Source of the DNA: Parvibaculum lavamentivorans DS-1
Lineage (GTDB): Bacteria; Pseudomonadota; Alphaproteobacteria; Parvibaculales; Parvibaculaceae
Direction: 5' to 3'
NCBI RefSeq assembly: GCF_000017565.1
Contig: NC_009719.1
Coordinates: forward strand, 2,711,001 to 2,775,000
Length of the DNA stretch: 64,000 bases
The position numbers were made by a program, and so were the translations under genes. Shown here one piece after another: positions 53,470-62,209 of this stretch. Numbering within the stretch: position 1 is the stretch's first letter; every line of letters begins with the position of its first letter. Below the pieces are notes generated by a model, which was not told where the DNA came from, did no database searches, and saw only the letters and a list, made by a program, of their open reading frames with translations.

Positions 53470-53973
53470 ATGGCAGCAGTCGACGCTGACATCTCCGAAG
53501 ACGAGGAAGACGCCTCCGCACCGCCGGCGAAGCGCCGGCTCGCGGGCAAGGTGCTGGTGCTCTATGTCGTGCTGCCGGTTCTGCTTCTGGTGGGCGCGGG
53601 CGTGGGCGTCTACATGTCCGGCATTCTGGGCGGCACTTCCGAAGAGGAACATGCGGTCGTGGCCGCACCCGCACCTGTCTTTTACGATCTCCCCGACTTT
53701 CTCGTAAATCTCAGCGGGCCGCCGCCGCAACATTACCTGAAGCTTCGCGTCGCACTCGAAGTGCCGAGCAAGGAAACCGTTGCGCGTCTCGAAGCGGAGA
53801 TGCCGCGCGTGCTCGACGGTTTTCAGACATTCCTGCGCGAGTTGCGCCCGGAAGATCTCGAAGGATCGCAGGGCATGCTCAACCTCAAGGAAGAGCTCAT
53901 GCGCCGCCTGGCGCTCGCCACGCAGGAGCCGCTGGTGACGGACGTGCTCTTCAAGGAAATCATCGTTCAATAA
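53470..53973 (+). CDS. fliL: Flagellar basal body protein FliL
   Basis: A 167-residue FliL: an acidic cytoplasmic start ('ISEDEEDASAPPAKRR'), one TM helix (~residues 30-52) and a periplasmic domain ('FYDLPDFLVNLSGPPPQHYLKLRVALEV'). It supports stator function. First gene of fliL-fliM-DUF6468-motE-like. The 341-base region shared with flgF holds one GTTAACC half-site (53370-53376) but no complete CtrA box or clear sigma-54 site in this direction. Confidence 0.93.
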   Translation: MAAVDADISEDEEDASAPPAKRRLAGKVLVLYVVLPVLLLVGAGVGVYMSGILGGTSEEEHAVVAAPAPVFYDLPDFLVNLSGPPPQHYLKLRVALEVPSKETVARLEAEMPRVLDGFQTFLRELRPEDLEGSQGMLNLKEELMRRLALATQEPLVTDVLFKEIIVQ

Positions 53974-54000
53974 GCAGCAGAAGGCGCGGGAACAGATTAC

Positions 54001-55125
54001 ATGACCGCCACCGATCTTCAGGAACAAGGACAGGAAGCGCTCGCCGCCGCCGCGGAGGCCGCGACGAAGGCGCCTGAGCGCGTGCTCAACCAGGACGAGA
54101 TCGACAGCCTGCTGGGCTTCGAGCTCGACGGCGATTCCACGCCGGAACGGCATGGCATCGATGCCATCGTCAATTCGGCGCTGGTCTCCTATGAACGCCT
54201 GCCGATGCTTGAAATCGTGTTCGACAGGCTTGTCCGCCTGATGACGGTTTCGCTGCGTAACTTCACATCCGACAACGTCGAAGTGTCGCTCGACAATGTG
54301 TCGTCCATTCGCTTCGGCGATTACCTCAATTCCATTCCGTTGCCCGCCATTCTTGCGGTTTTCCGCGCGAAGCAGTGGGACAATTACGGGATGTTCACGG
54401 TCGACTCGAACCTGATCTATTCGATCGTCGACGTGCTGCTCGGCGGACGGCGCGGCACGGCAGCCATGCGGATCGAAGGGCGGCCCTATACGACCATCGA
54501 ACTCAATCTCGTCCAGCGCATGATCGAAGTGGTGCTGCAGGACGTGCAGTCGGCTTTCGAGCCGCTGTCGCCGGTGACGCTCGAACTCGACCGGATGGAA
54601 ACCAATCCGCGCTTCGCGGCCATTGCGCGGCCTGCAAACGCCGCCATTCTCGTGAAGCTGCGCGTCGACATGGAAGACCGCGGCGGCCGCATCGAGCTGC
54701 TGCTACCTTATGCGACGCTCGAACCGATCCGCGAGCTGCTGTTGCAGATGTTCATGGGCGAGAAATTCGGCCGGGACACGATCTGGGAAAGCCATCTCGC
54801 GACGGAGTTGTGGGCGACGAAAGTGCCGCTGGAGGCGGTGCTCGACGAACAACAGCTTTCGCTGCGCGAAGTGATGGATTTCCGCGTCGGACAGACGCTG
54901 ATGCTCAATAGCGGGCCGGAGGGCGCGATCGACCTGCGCTGCGGCGGCGTGCGCCTCGGCAAGGGCAAGATGGGCCGGGTCGGCAATCATGTCGCCGTGC
55001 GCGTGGAGCAGGCGATAAAGAATGCGCGGCGCGCCGTTCTCGCCGCCGCGCCCGATGCGGCGGCGCCCTCGGTGCCGCTTGAACTTCATGCACCCGCAGT
55101 CAAGCCCGGAGGAGCTGGGAAATGA
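54001..55125 (+). CDS. fliM: Flagellar motor switch protein FliM
   Basis: A 374-residue switch protein. The CheY-binding 'LNQDEIDSLLGF' lies at ~residues 29-40, later than usual because of an Ala-rich N-terminal extension. Then come the FliM middle domain ('FTSDNVEVSLDNVSSIRFGDYLNSIPLPAIL') and the C-terminal SpoA domain ('REVMDFRVGQTLMLNSGPEGAIDLRCGGVRLGKGKMGRVGN'). It sets rotation direction. It overlaps the next gene by ATGA. Confidence 0.95.
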   Translation: MTATDLQEQGQEALAAAAEAATKAPERVLNQDEIDSLLGFELDGDSTPERHGIDAIVNSALVSYERLPMLEIVFDRLVRLMTVSLRNFTSDNVEVSLDNVSSIRFGDYLNSIPLPAILAVFRAKQWDNYGMFTVDSNLIYSIVDVLLGGRRGTAAMRIEGRPYTTIELNLVQRMIEVVLQDVQSAFEPLSPVTLELDRMETNPRFAAIARPANAAILVKLRVDMEDRGGRIELLLPYATLEPIRELLLQMFMGEKFGRDTIWESHLATELWATKVPLEAVLDEQQLSLREVMDFRVGQTLMLNSGPEGAIDLRCGGVRLGKGKMGRVGNHVAVRVEQAIKNARRAVLAAAPDAAAPSVPLELHAPAVKPGGAGK

Positions 55126-55601
55126 CGCCAGATCTGCCGCTCGGGGTATTCCTCGAGATCATCGTTTGCGTGTTTCTCGCGGCCACGATCGCCTATTGCG
55201 CGATGCTCGACCGGCGGTTGCGCGCCATGCGCTCCGGCCAGGACGGATTGCGCGACCTTGTTCGCGAACTCAACGTGGCGACGCAGCGCGCGGTAACGGC
55301 CATCGACGGGTTGAAGCAGGCAAGCGCCGCGACGAACGACGAACTGGGCGAACGGGTGCGGACAGGGCGCATTCTTGCCGACGAACTGACATTGATGATC
55401 GAAGCGGGAAACAGCATCGCGGAACGGCTTGGACATGGCGACCGCCCGGCTTTGCCGCGCGCGCCGTCGCCTTCGGCCACTTTCCAGCCCGGCAACGGAC
55501 CGCGTTCGACGCCGGTGCCCAAACCCGCCTCCGGCCGCGACTCGGCCACGGCCGCGCGTGCCGCCCACCAGCTTCTGGATGCGCTGAAGCGCAGCCGCTG
55601 A
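55122..55601 (+). CDS. DUF6468-family flagellar-associated protein
   Basis: A 159-residue protein with one N-terminal TM helix (~residues 7-27), a helical segment ('RLRAMRSGQDGLRDLVRELNVATQRAVTAIDGLKQASAATNDELGERVRTGRILADEL') and a Pro/Arg-rich tail. This small family sits after fliM in alphaproteobacterial flagellar operons; its role is unknown. It is translationally coupled to fliM. Confidence 0.82.
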   Translation: MTPDLPLGVFLEIIVCVFLAATIAYCAMLDRRLRAMRSGQDGLRDLVRELNVATQRAVTAIDGLKQASAATNDELGERVRTGRILADELTLMIEAGNSIAERLGHGDRPALPRAPSPSATFQPGNGPRSTPVPKPASGRDSATAARAAHQLLDALKRSR

Positions 55602-55625
55602 GACACAGGAACAGGCCTAACGCAT

Positions 55626-56387
55626 ATGCTCGACCGTCTCCGCCTTTTGCCGACCGTCATCCTCTGCGCCTCGCTGCTGCTGGTGCTGAAACTCGCCGAA
55701 GTGGCGACGGGTGGTGAAAGCACGGCATCGCTCGGGGCCATCTCGGTTGCTCATGCGAATGCGCCCGAACCGGAGCCGGCGGAAGAGCCGAAAGCGGAAG
55801 CCGAGGCCGAGGCCGAGGCCGAGGCCGGAACAGCGGCGGAGGGTGAGGCGGAAACGGCCGGCATGCAGCCGGAAGCCGCAGCTGCGGAAGAAGCGGCGCC
55901 GCGGCTGAGCAAATCCGAAATTTCCGTCCTCGAAAGCCTCGCCGAGCGCCGCAAGGAGCTCGACAGCCGCGCCGAAGGTCTCGACACGCGGGAGCGGCTG
56001 CTGGCCGCCGCCGAAAAGCGCGTGGAGGAGCGGGTCGCCGAGCTGAAGGAAATCGAGGCGCGGATCAACCAGCAGATCAGCCGCCAGGATGCCGAGGGCG
56101 AAGAGCGGCTGGCCGGGCTCGTGTCGATGTATGAAACGATGAAGCCGAAGGATGCCGCGCGCATTTTCGAGCGGCTCGACATGGGCGTGCTGCTCGACGT
56201 GGTCAAGCGGATGCAGCCGCGCAAGATGGCCGCCGTGCTCGCGGCGATGGATCCCGTTGTGGCACAGGATCTGACGGTAGAACTTGCGGTGGGCGACCGG
56301 CTGAACGTGGCGCCCGCAGCCTCCGAGGACGAGATGCCGCAGGCAACACCGGAAGCGGCGCTGGCACCTGCGCAAAAAGCCAGCTAA
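55626..56387 (+). CDS. MotE-like flagellar protein (MgtE-N-like domain)
   Basis: A 253-residue protein: N-terminal TM anchor (~residues 6-24), an Ala/Glu-rich linker with repeated A-E pairs (~55-80), a coiled coil (~100-160) and an MgtE-N-like domain ('LVSMYETMKPKDAARIFERLDMGVLLDVVKRMQPRKMAAVLAAMDPVVAQDLTVELA'). MotE-type proteins stabilise stator components such as MotC in rhizobia. It ends the fliL operon. Confidence 0.82.
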   Translation: MLDRLRLLPTVILCASLLLVLKLAEVATGGESTASLGAISVAHANAPEPEPAEEPKAEAEAEAEAEAGTAAEGEAETAGMQPEAAAAEEAAPRLSKSEISVLESLAERRKELDSRAEGLDTRERLLAAAEKRVEERVAELKEIEARINQQISRQDAEGEERLAGLVSMYETMKPKDAARIFERLDMGVLLDVVKRMQPRKMAAVLAAMDPVVAQDLTVELAVGDRLNVAPAASEDEMPQATPEAALAPAQKAS

Positions 56388-56409
56388 TCCGCGAAAATAC
56401 GGTTCGGCC

Positions 56410-56424
56410 TTAAATCCCACTTAA
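56410..56424 (+). promoter_or_regulatory. CtrA-type box before the 1159-residue gene
   Basis: TTAA (56410-56413), seven bases, TTAA (56421-56424), exact consensus. It is 23 bases after the end of the motE-like gene, giving the next gene its own cell-cycle-type promoter. Confidence 0.75.
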
Positions 56425-56449
56425 CCGACAGCCCCATAAACTGCGGGTC

Positions 56450-59400
56450 ATGCGCGGCAGAAAGCCGTTGCGAGCCAGCAGAAGCTTCAGGGGCATACCG
56501 GGCGTGAACCGAATCCACCCACATATCGCGCGACACAGCGGGGTCGGAAGGCCGCGCCATTTTCTCATGGGAATGGCCGCCCTGCTGCTGATGCTCGCTG
56601 CCTTCGTTCCCGACGCGCGGGCGGAAGCCATGCGCGTTGCGCTGAGCGAGAAGGATGGCTACGGCCGAATGGTCTTCACCGCGCCGGGCGGGGAGCCCAG
56701 CGTTCGCGCTTCCATCAGTTCAGGCGTTCTGGTGATCGCGTTCGGCAAGGCGAGCGGGCTCGATCCGGATCTCTTCCTGCGGACCATGCCGCGCTATTTC
56801 GCAATGGTGCGGCAGGATGGCAATGAAAGCACCTTGCGGTTCGCTCTTACGACCGAGTTCCGGCTTGATGTCAAAAAGGCCGAGAACGCCGTTTACGTAG
56901 ACCTGTTGCCGCCGGACTGGGCGGGCGAGGCGCCGCCCTTGCCGGCCGATGTGGTCGCGCGTGTCGCGGCTGCGGAAGAGGCGAAACAGAAGGCGGAAGA
57001 AGCCGCGCGACTAGCGAAGGCGCAGGGCATCGTCGAGCCCGATGCGCCGCCGCCGGGCCTTGCCGTGCGCGTGGTTGCGCGCGATGGCATGACGCGGCTC
57101 GTCTTCGACTGGAACCAGCCGGTGCTTTACTCGCTGGTGCAGCGGCAGGGGCTCGCAACCATCACATTCGATCGCACGGCAAAGGTCGACCTGTCGTCGC
57201 TCCGTGTCGATCCGCCGCCTTATCTCAGCCATGCCAGCGCGACCGAACATGACGGACGCCTCGCCGTGATCCTGACGTTGAAGCCCGGCGTGAGTATCGC
57301 CGACTTCCGCGAGGATATGGGCGTGGTGCTGGACCTGAAGCCCGCGCAGGGCGGCATCGAGGATGAAGCGAAAGCCGCAGCCGCGGCATTGACGGATGAG
57401 AAGAAGGCGCCCGCGCCGAGGGACATCAGGCCTGAGACCGCGCGGGGAGCGGAAGAGCCGGCCGCCACGGCGGAGGCGCCGGAAGATGTTCCGCCGGCGG
57501 AAGAGATGGCGGCGGCGCCGGGGAAGACGAATGCGATGCCGCAAGGCGGGCGGCCTGAAGGAAAGGCCGTCGTCCGCATTCAGCCGGGGCGCAGCGGCAT
57601 GGATGTCATTGTCGCATGGCCGGAGCCTGTCGGCGCGGCGGTCTTCGAGCGGGCGGGGCGGCTGTGGGCGGTGTTCGATGCCGCGCTGCCGATGGATATT
57701 TCCGGGATCGAGGCGGAAACGTCCGGTCCCTTCGGCGCGCCGGAAGTAGTGCGTTTCGAGGGAGGAACGGCGCTGGTGCTGCCGCTCCGCGAGCGGGTGC
57801 TTGTGGGCGCCATCGAGGAAGGCGCGTCCTGGCGGATATCGGCGGGCGAGACGCTGACGACGACGGGGCGGCCGATTGCGACTTCGCGGGACTGGCGGGA
57901 CGACGGGCGGGGCAGCGTGACATTCGATTTCGCCGGCGCGCGGCGCATTCTGACGGTGGGCGACCCGCTGGTGCGCGACACGATCGTTGTTGCGACGGCG
58001 CGCGGTCCGGTGCAATCGCTGCAGACGGCGCGCAGCTATGTCGAATTCCAGGCATTGCAGACGGCGCAGGGGATCGCCATCGTGCCCGTGGCCGACGATG
58101 TGAATGTCGCGGCGGCGCCGGACAATGTGCTCGTGTCGCGGCGTGAGGGGCTGACACTCTCCGCCGACGATCACCGGGACGGGAGCGGCGATAGCGAAAG
58201 CGCGTCCGTTGCGTCGGTGCCGGTGACGTCGCTGATGAATTTCGAGGAATGGCGCAAGGCGCCGGGCGAGACGTTCACGGAACGGCGCCAGCATTATCTT
58301 TCGCGTTTCGTGCAGGCGCAGGCGCATGAGCTCGGCAAGCTGCGGTTCGAATATGGGCGGTTCCTGTTGGCCTATGGGCTCGCACCGGAAGCACGCTCCA
58401 TGCTCGAAAAGGCGGCGGAGGCGAATACGCGCTATGGGATCGACCCGACTTACCGCGCGGTGAAGGGCGTGGCGGGCGTGATGAGCGGACGCTATGTGGA
58501 CGCGATCAACGATCTCTCCTCCACCGGCCTCGAGAACGCGCCCCATGCGGCGGTCTGGCGCGGGCTCGCGCGGACGGAGCTCGGGCATTGGGAAGCGGCG
58601 CGGGCGCAGTTCGGCCTGGCCGGTGCGGTCATAGACGCTTTCGACGACGATCTGCGGACGCTGTTCCGGTCGCGGGCGGCGAAGGCGTCGCTGAGGGGCG
58701 GCGATCTGGCCGCCGCGCAGCATTACGCGGAAGGGTTTCCCGCAGCGCCCCCCGGAAAACAGGCCAAAGCCGAAATCCTGCTCGTGAATGCGATGATCGC
58801 GGATGCGCGAGGCGGGAAGGAAGAGGCGGTCAGGCGCTATGAGGCGGCCATCGCAAACGGCTATCCGCCGGTTGCGGCGCGGGCCCGTTTCGGCAAGGCG
58901 GTGCTGCTTCACAAGGCGGGCGAGCTCGACGACGAGGCTTATGCGAAAGAGCTCGAGTCGCTGCGTTTCGCGTGGCGCGGCGACGATCTGGAACTCGATG
59001 TGCTGACGCAACTGGCGGCGCTGCGGCTGGAGCAAGGCGAGATCGCGGATGCGCTGAAGCTCATGCAGATCGCGACGGCGAATTATCCGGACAGCGACGA
59101 AGCGCACCGGATGAACATGCGCATGTCGGACATCTTCGCCGATTATTTCCTGAGCGAGAAGGCGAACGAGATGCCGCCGGTGCAGGCGCTCGCCTTTTTC
59201 GATGCCTTCAAGGAATTGACGCCCATCGGAAGCAAGGGCGACGAGATGATCCGCCACCTGGCGGAACGCCTGGTTGCGGTCGATCTCCTGCCGCAAGCCG
59301 AACATCTGCTCGATTATCAGGTGGCAAACCGGCTGCATGGCGGCATCGCCAAGGCGCAGGTCGCGGCACGGCTTGCGGCTATCTACCTTCTCGACCAGAA

Positions 59401-59929
59401 GGCCGACCGGGCGCTGGCGGCGCTTCGGGCGACGAAGCAGAACCTGCTGCCGGAGGCCCTGGCGGAGCGGCGGCGTTTGCTCGAAGCGCGCGCCCTGGCG
59501 GACCTCAAGCAATATGACAATGCGCTCGATCTACTGGAGGAGAAGACGGACGATCTCTCCGTGCGGCTGCGGGTCGATGTGCTGTGGGACAGCGGCCGCT
59601 GGCAGGATGCCGGACCGGCAATCGAGGCCCTTCTCGGCGACGCATGGAAGACGGAGGAGCCGCTGTCCGATGAGATGCGGCTTCTGGTGATGCGTGGCGC
59701 CATTGCCTATTCGCTCGCCGGAGAGGAGGGCGGTCTCTCGCGGCTGAGGACGAAATTCGGTGAGGCGATGGCGGCGAGCCCGGATGCGAGCGCCTTTGCG
59801 ATCGTGTCGGATCCGATCGTGCAGCAAGGCGTCGCCTTCCGCGAGATGGCAAGCCGCATCGCATCGATCGATACGCTCGACCGGTTTCTCGCTTCGCTGA
59901 AAACGGACGACGCGACGGTGCTGAACTAG
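56450..59929 (+). CDS. Large putative periplasmic protein: three AMIN-like beta domains plus TPR-like repeats
   Basis: Up to 1159 residues. A hydrophobic segment (~41-53) ending 'PDARAEA' looks like a signal peptide. Three similar beta-rich segments follow (~60-155, 205-305, 380-480), each of the form 'R-V/I-x-Arg-x-G-x-x-R-hydrophobic' and resembling AMIN domains. They are separated by Ala/Glu/Pro linkers. From ~residue 595 to the end it is helical, TPR-like ('AHELGKLRFEYGRFLLAYGLAPEARSMLEKAAEAN', 'GLARTELGHWEAARAQFGLAG'). Start uncertain: the CtrA box suggests transcription begins near 56450, so GTG 56504 or ATG 56567 may be the true start. No named homologue recognised. Confidence 0.72.
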   Translation: MRGRKPLRASRSFRGIPGVNRIHPHIARHSGVGRPRHFLMGMAALLLMLAAFVPDARAEAMRVALSEKDGYGRMVFTAPGGEPSVRASISSGVLVIAFGKASGLDPDLFLRTMPRYFAMVRQDGNESTLRFALTTEFRLDVKKAENAVYVDLLPPDWAGEAPPLPADVVARVAAAEEAKQKAEEAARLAKAQGIVEPDAPPPGLAVRVVARDGMTRLVFDWNQPVLYSLVQRQGLATITFDRTAKVDLSSLRVDPPPYLSHASATEHDGRLAVILTLKPGVSIADFREDMGVVLDLKPAQGGIEDEAKAAAAALTDEKKAPAPRDIRPETARGAEEPAATAEAPEDVPPAEEMAAAPGKTNAMPQGGRPEGKAVVRIQPGRSGMDVIVAWPEPVGAAVFERAGRLWAVFDAALPMDISGIEAETSGPFGAPEVVRFEGGTALVLPLRERVLVGAIEEGASWRISAGETLTTTGRPIATSRDWRDDGRGSVTFDFAGARRILTVGDPLVRDTIVVATARGPVQSLQTARSYVEFQALQTAQGIAIVPVADDVNVAAAPDNVLVSRREGLTLSADDHRDGSGDSESASVASVPVTSLMNFEEWRKAPGETFTERRQHYLSRFVQAQAHELGKLRFEYGRFLLAYGLAPEARSMLEKAAEANTRYGIDPTYRAVKGVAGVMSGRYVDAINDLSSTGLENAPHAAVWRGLARTELGHWEAARAQFGLAGAVIDAFDDDLRTLFRSRAAKASLRGGDLAAAQHYAEGFPAAPPGKQAKAEILLVNAMIADARGGKEEAVRRYEAAIANGYPPVAARARFGKAVLLHKAGELDDEAYAKELESLRFAWRGDDLELDVLTQLAALRLEQGEIADALKLMQIATANYPDSDEAHRMNMRMSDIFADYFLSEKANEMPPVQALAFFDAFKELTPIGSKGDEMIRHLAERLVAVDLLPQAEHLLDYQVANRLHGGIAKAQVAARLAAIYLLDQKADRALAALRATKQNLLPEALAERRRLLEARALADLKQYDNALDLLEEKTDDLSVRLRVDVLWDSGRWQDAGPAIEALLGDAWKTEEPLSDEMRLLVMRGAIAYSLAGEEGGLSRLRTKFGEAMAASPDASAFAIVSDPIVQQGVAFREMASRIASIDTLDRFLASLKTDDATVLN

Positions 59930-60672
59930 GTCCCGAAGCTCTGGACGAGGCTTCCCGCGATCAGCGACCAGCCATCCACAAGCACGAAGAAGATGAGCTT
60001 GAACGGCAGTGAGATGATCACCGGCGGCAGCATCATCATGCCCATCGACATCAGCACCGAGGCGACAACCATGTCGATGACGATGAAGGGCAGGAAGACG
60101 AGGAAGCCGATCTCGAAGGCGCGGCGAAGCTCGCTGATCATGAAGGCGGGAACGATCACCTGAAGGCCGATATCGGTTGCTTCCTCGGGCTGCTCGGTCT
60201 GTGAGAGGTCCACGAAAAGCTGCAGGTCCTGCTTGCGCACCTGGGAGAGCATGAAGGTCTTGAAAGGAACGCTCGACCGCTCGAAGGCTTCCGCCGTCTC
60301 GATCTGCTGGTTCATCAAGGGCTCGATGCCTTCATTGTATGCCGTCGTGAAAGTCGGCGTCATGACGAAGGCGGTGAGGAAAAGCGCGAGGCTGACCAGC
60401 ACGGCATTGGGCGGCGACTGTTGCATGCCGAGCGCCGTGCGCAGAAGGCTGAGCACCACGATGATGCGGACGAAGGACGTCACCATGATCAGGATCGAGG
60501 GTGCGAGGCTGAGCACCGTGACCAGGGCGACGATCTGAACGATGTGATCGGTCAGGCCGAGATTGTCGGACAGATCCACCTGGATCGCCTGCGCAAAGGC
60601 GGGCTGTGCGACGCCGAAGCTCAGCAGGACGAGCGCGAGCGCGGGCAGGAACTTGCAAAGGGTACGGATCAC
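59926..60672 (-). CDS. fliP: Flagellar export gate protein FliP
   Basis: A 248-residue protein with a cleavable signal peptide (ends AFA, ~residue 27) and four TM helices: 'IVQIVALVTVLSLAPSILIMVTSFVRIIVVLSLLRTALG', then 'IVPAFMISELRRAFEIGFLVFLPFIVIDMVVASVLMSMGMMMLPPVIISLPFKLIFFVLVDGW'. It forms the core of the export gate with FliQ and FliR. It starts with a GTG at 60672 that overlaps the fliO stop (GTGA). It converges on the 1159-residue gene with a four-base overlap. Confidence 0.95.
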   Translation of the reverse strand: MIRTLCKFLPALALVLLSFGVAQPAFAQAIQVDLSDNLGLTDHIVQIVALVTVLSLAPSILIMVTSFVRIIVVLSLLRTALGMQQSPPNAVLVSLALFLTAFVMTPTFTTAYNEGIEPLMNQQIETAEAFERSSVPFKTFMLSQVRKQDLQLFVDLSQTEQPEEATDIGLQVIVPAFMISELRRAFEIGFLVFLPFIVIDMVVASVLMSMGMMMLPPVIISLPFKLIFFVLVDGWSLIAGSLVQSFGT

Positions 60673-61043
60673 GCGCGGCGCTCCCTGATGAAATCGACAA
60701 TGCGCTGGAACTGGGCGGCGGGGCGCTCGAACGGCAGAACGGGCGCGGCCTCGGCGGGCGCAACCTCTGCCGGCACGGGCGCTTCGATGCCGGTTTCGAC
60801 GAGAAGCGGATGGTCGCCGCCCGTCAGAAGAAGATGTTCCTTGCCATCGCGGCGAATGAGCACGAGACGATGCTTCGGATCGATCTGCTTTACCTCGACG
60901 ATGCCGAGGCGGCGCTGCGAACCCGGCGCCGTGACGCCACCCGGCACAAGGCCGAAACGCTTCGCCAGAACCGCGCAAAGGCCGATCAGGCCGATGATAA
61001 AAGCAAGCGCGGCGACGAACCGGAAGATTTCCGAGAAGTCCAT
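60669..61043 (-). CDS. fliO: Flagellar biosynthesis protein FliO
   Basis: A 124-residue FliO: one TM helix (~residues 7-29), then 'QRRLGIVEVKQIDPKHRLVLIRRDGKEHLLLTGGDHPLLVETGI'. It helps FliP complex assembly. ATG 61043 gives a normal N-terminus; ATG 61055 or 61082 are alternatives. Translationally coupled to fliP and preceded by a CtrA-type box. Confidence 0.87.
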   Translation of the reverse strand: MDFSEIFRFVAALAFIIGLIGLCAVLAKRFGLVPGGVTAPGSQRRLGIVEVKQIDPKHRLVLIRRDGKEHLLLTGGDHPLLVETGIEAPVPAEVAPAEAAPVLPFERPAAQFQRIVDFIRERRA

Positions 61044-61115
61044 TTTGGATTGCATCCCCACCAAAGAGCGGCCGCCCGGCACGCCCTGTCATGGGAAGAA
61101 TTTGCCGCGTCAGGC

Positions 61116-61130
61116 TTAATGCCGGGTTAA
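61116..61130. promoter_or_regulatory. CtrA-type box in the fliO/flgB divergent region
   Basis: TTAA (61116-61119), seven bases, TTAA (61127-61130), exact consensus and symmetric. It is 73 bases before the fliO ATG, so it most likely controls fliO-fliP. Confidence 0.8.
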
Positions 61131-61196
61131 GGGCAAGCGTTTCCGCGCATTTCTCTGGTTACCGATTTATGAACGCACTAGAACCATTTTGCCGCG

Positions 61197-61211
61197 TTAG
61201 CATGATCTTAA
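61197..61211 (+). promoter_or_regulatory. CtrA-type box (one mismatch) before flgB
   Basis: TTAG-N7-TTAAC at 61197-61211, 113 bases before the flgB ATG. Together with the 61116 box it would give each divergent operon its own CtrA site. Confidence 0.6.
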
Positions 61212-61323
61212 CTCTCCAGAGCAAGACTCCGGGTTGCCGCCAAGAAATGCGTGGCTTCGGATCCGGACGTTCAAGCACTCAGAATGAGAGCGCGATGAGC
61301 CGGTCGCGGGGGCACGCGGGCTA

Positions 61324-61752
61324 ATGGCAATCGGCGATCTTCCCATCTTCGACATGATGAAGCAGCGGCTGCACTGGCTGACAGCGCGCCAGCAGGTGCT
61401 TGCGCAGAACGTCGCCAATTCCGACACGCCGGGCTATGCCGCGAAGGATCTGAAGGAACTCGATTTCGGCGCGCTGGTGAAGCGCAGCGGCCCCTCATTG
61501 ACGCCGGTAGCGACGCAGGGCGGACATATCGGCAGCCCGGTTTCCGGCCATGGCAATTTTTTCCGTCCGGGGCAGTCCACGGGCGGGCAGGTGGTGAAGA
61601 AGGCGGATTTCGAAACCTCGCCGAGCGGCAATTCGGTCGTGCTTGAAGAACAGATGATCAAGGTCGCCGAGACGCAGATGGATTACCAGACCGTGACGGG
61701 GCTCTATTCGAAGAGCCTCGGCCTCATCAGGATCGCGCTCGGCCGTAGCTGA
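61324..61752 (+). CDS. flgB: Flagellar proximal rod protein FlgB
   Basis: A 142-residue rod protein: 'MKQRLHWLTARQQVLAQNVANSDTPGYAAKDLKELDF' and C-terminal 'NSVVLEEQMIKVAETQMDYQTVTGLYSKSLGLIRIALGR'. First gene of flgB-flgC-fliE-fliQ-fliR-flhB, an early (class II) operon. Confidence 0.95.
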   Translation: MAIGDLPIFDMMKQRLHWLTARQQVLAQNVANSDTPGYAAKDLKELDFGALVKRSGPSLTPVATQGGHIGSPVSGHGNFFRPGQSTGGQVVKKADFETSPSGNSVVLEEQMIKVAETQMDYQTVTGLYSKSLGLIRIALGRS

Positions 61753-61776
61753 GCCGCGCTGAAAGGAATATCGAAC

Positions 61777-62196
61777 ATGAGCGCCATGGACCTGATCAAA
61801 TCGATGATGGTGGCAGCTTCCGGCCTCAAGGCCCAGAGCGGCCGCATGCGCGTGATCGCGGAAAACATCGCCAACGCGGATTCGACCTCGCGCGTGGCGG
61901 GCGGCGATCCCTATCGCCGCAAGATCGTAACCTTCGAGGACAAGCTCAACCGGGAGATCGGCGCCAATACCGTGTCGCTCGGCCGGCCGGTCCTCGACAA
62001 GACCGAATTTCAGCTCAAATACATGCCGGGCCATCCGGCCGCGGACGAGGCGGGCTACGTCAAAATGCCGAATGTCAACGGCATGGTGGAGGCGATGGAC
62101 ATGCGCGAGGCGCAGCGTTCCTACGAGGCCAACCTCAATCTCATTCAGGCGTCGCGCCGCATGATCTCTCAGACAATCGACATTCTGCGGAAGTGA
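61777..62196 (+). CDS. flgC: Flagellar proximal rod protein FlgC
   Basis: A 139-residue rod protein: 'SMMVAASGLKAQSGRMRVIAENIANADSTSRVAGGDPYRRKIVTFE' and 'VNGMVEAMDMREAQRSYEANLNLIQASRRMISQTIDILRK'. Second gene of the flgB operon, 24 bases after flgB. Confidence 0.96.
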   Translation: MSAMDLIKSMMVAASGLKAQSGRMRVIAENIANADSTSRVAGGDPYRRKIVTFEDKLNREIGANTVSLGRPVLDKTEFQLKYMPGHPAADEAGYVKMPNVNGMVEAMDMREAQRSYEANLNLIQASRRMISQTIDILRK

Positions 62197-62209
62197 CGGG
62201 AGCTAGACC

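Noticed and set aside
57011-59512. 833-codon reverse-strand open frame
   Set aside because: Antisense to the 1159-residue gene; Arg/His-rich translation typical of a shadow frame.
61094-61109. Possible sigma-54 site TGGGAAGAATTTGC before flgB
   Set aside because: GG and GC are nine bases apart instead of ten, and the -24 element lacks the C-A-C; CtrA-type boxes explain this region better.
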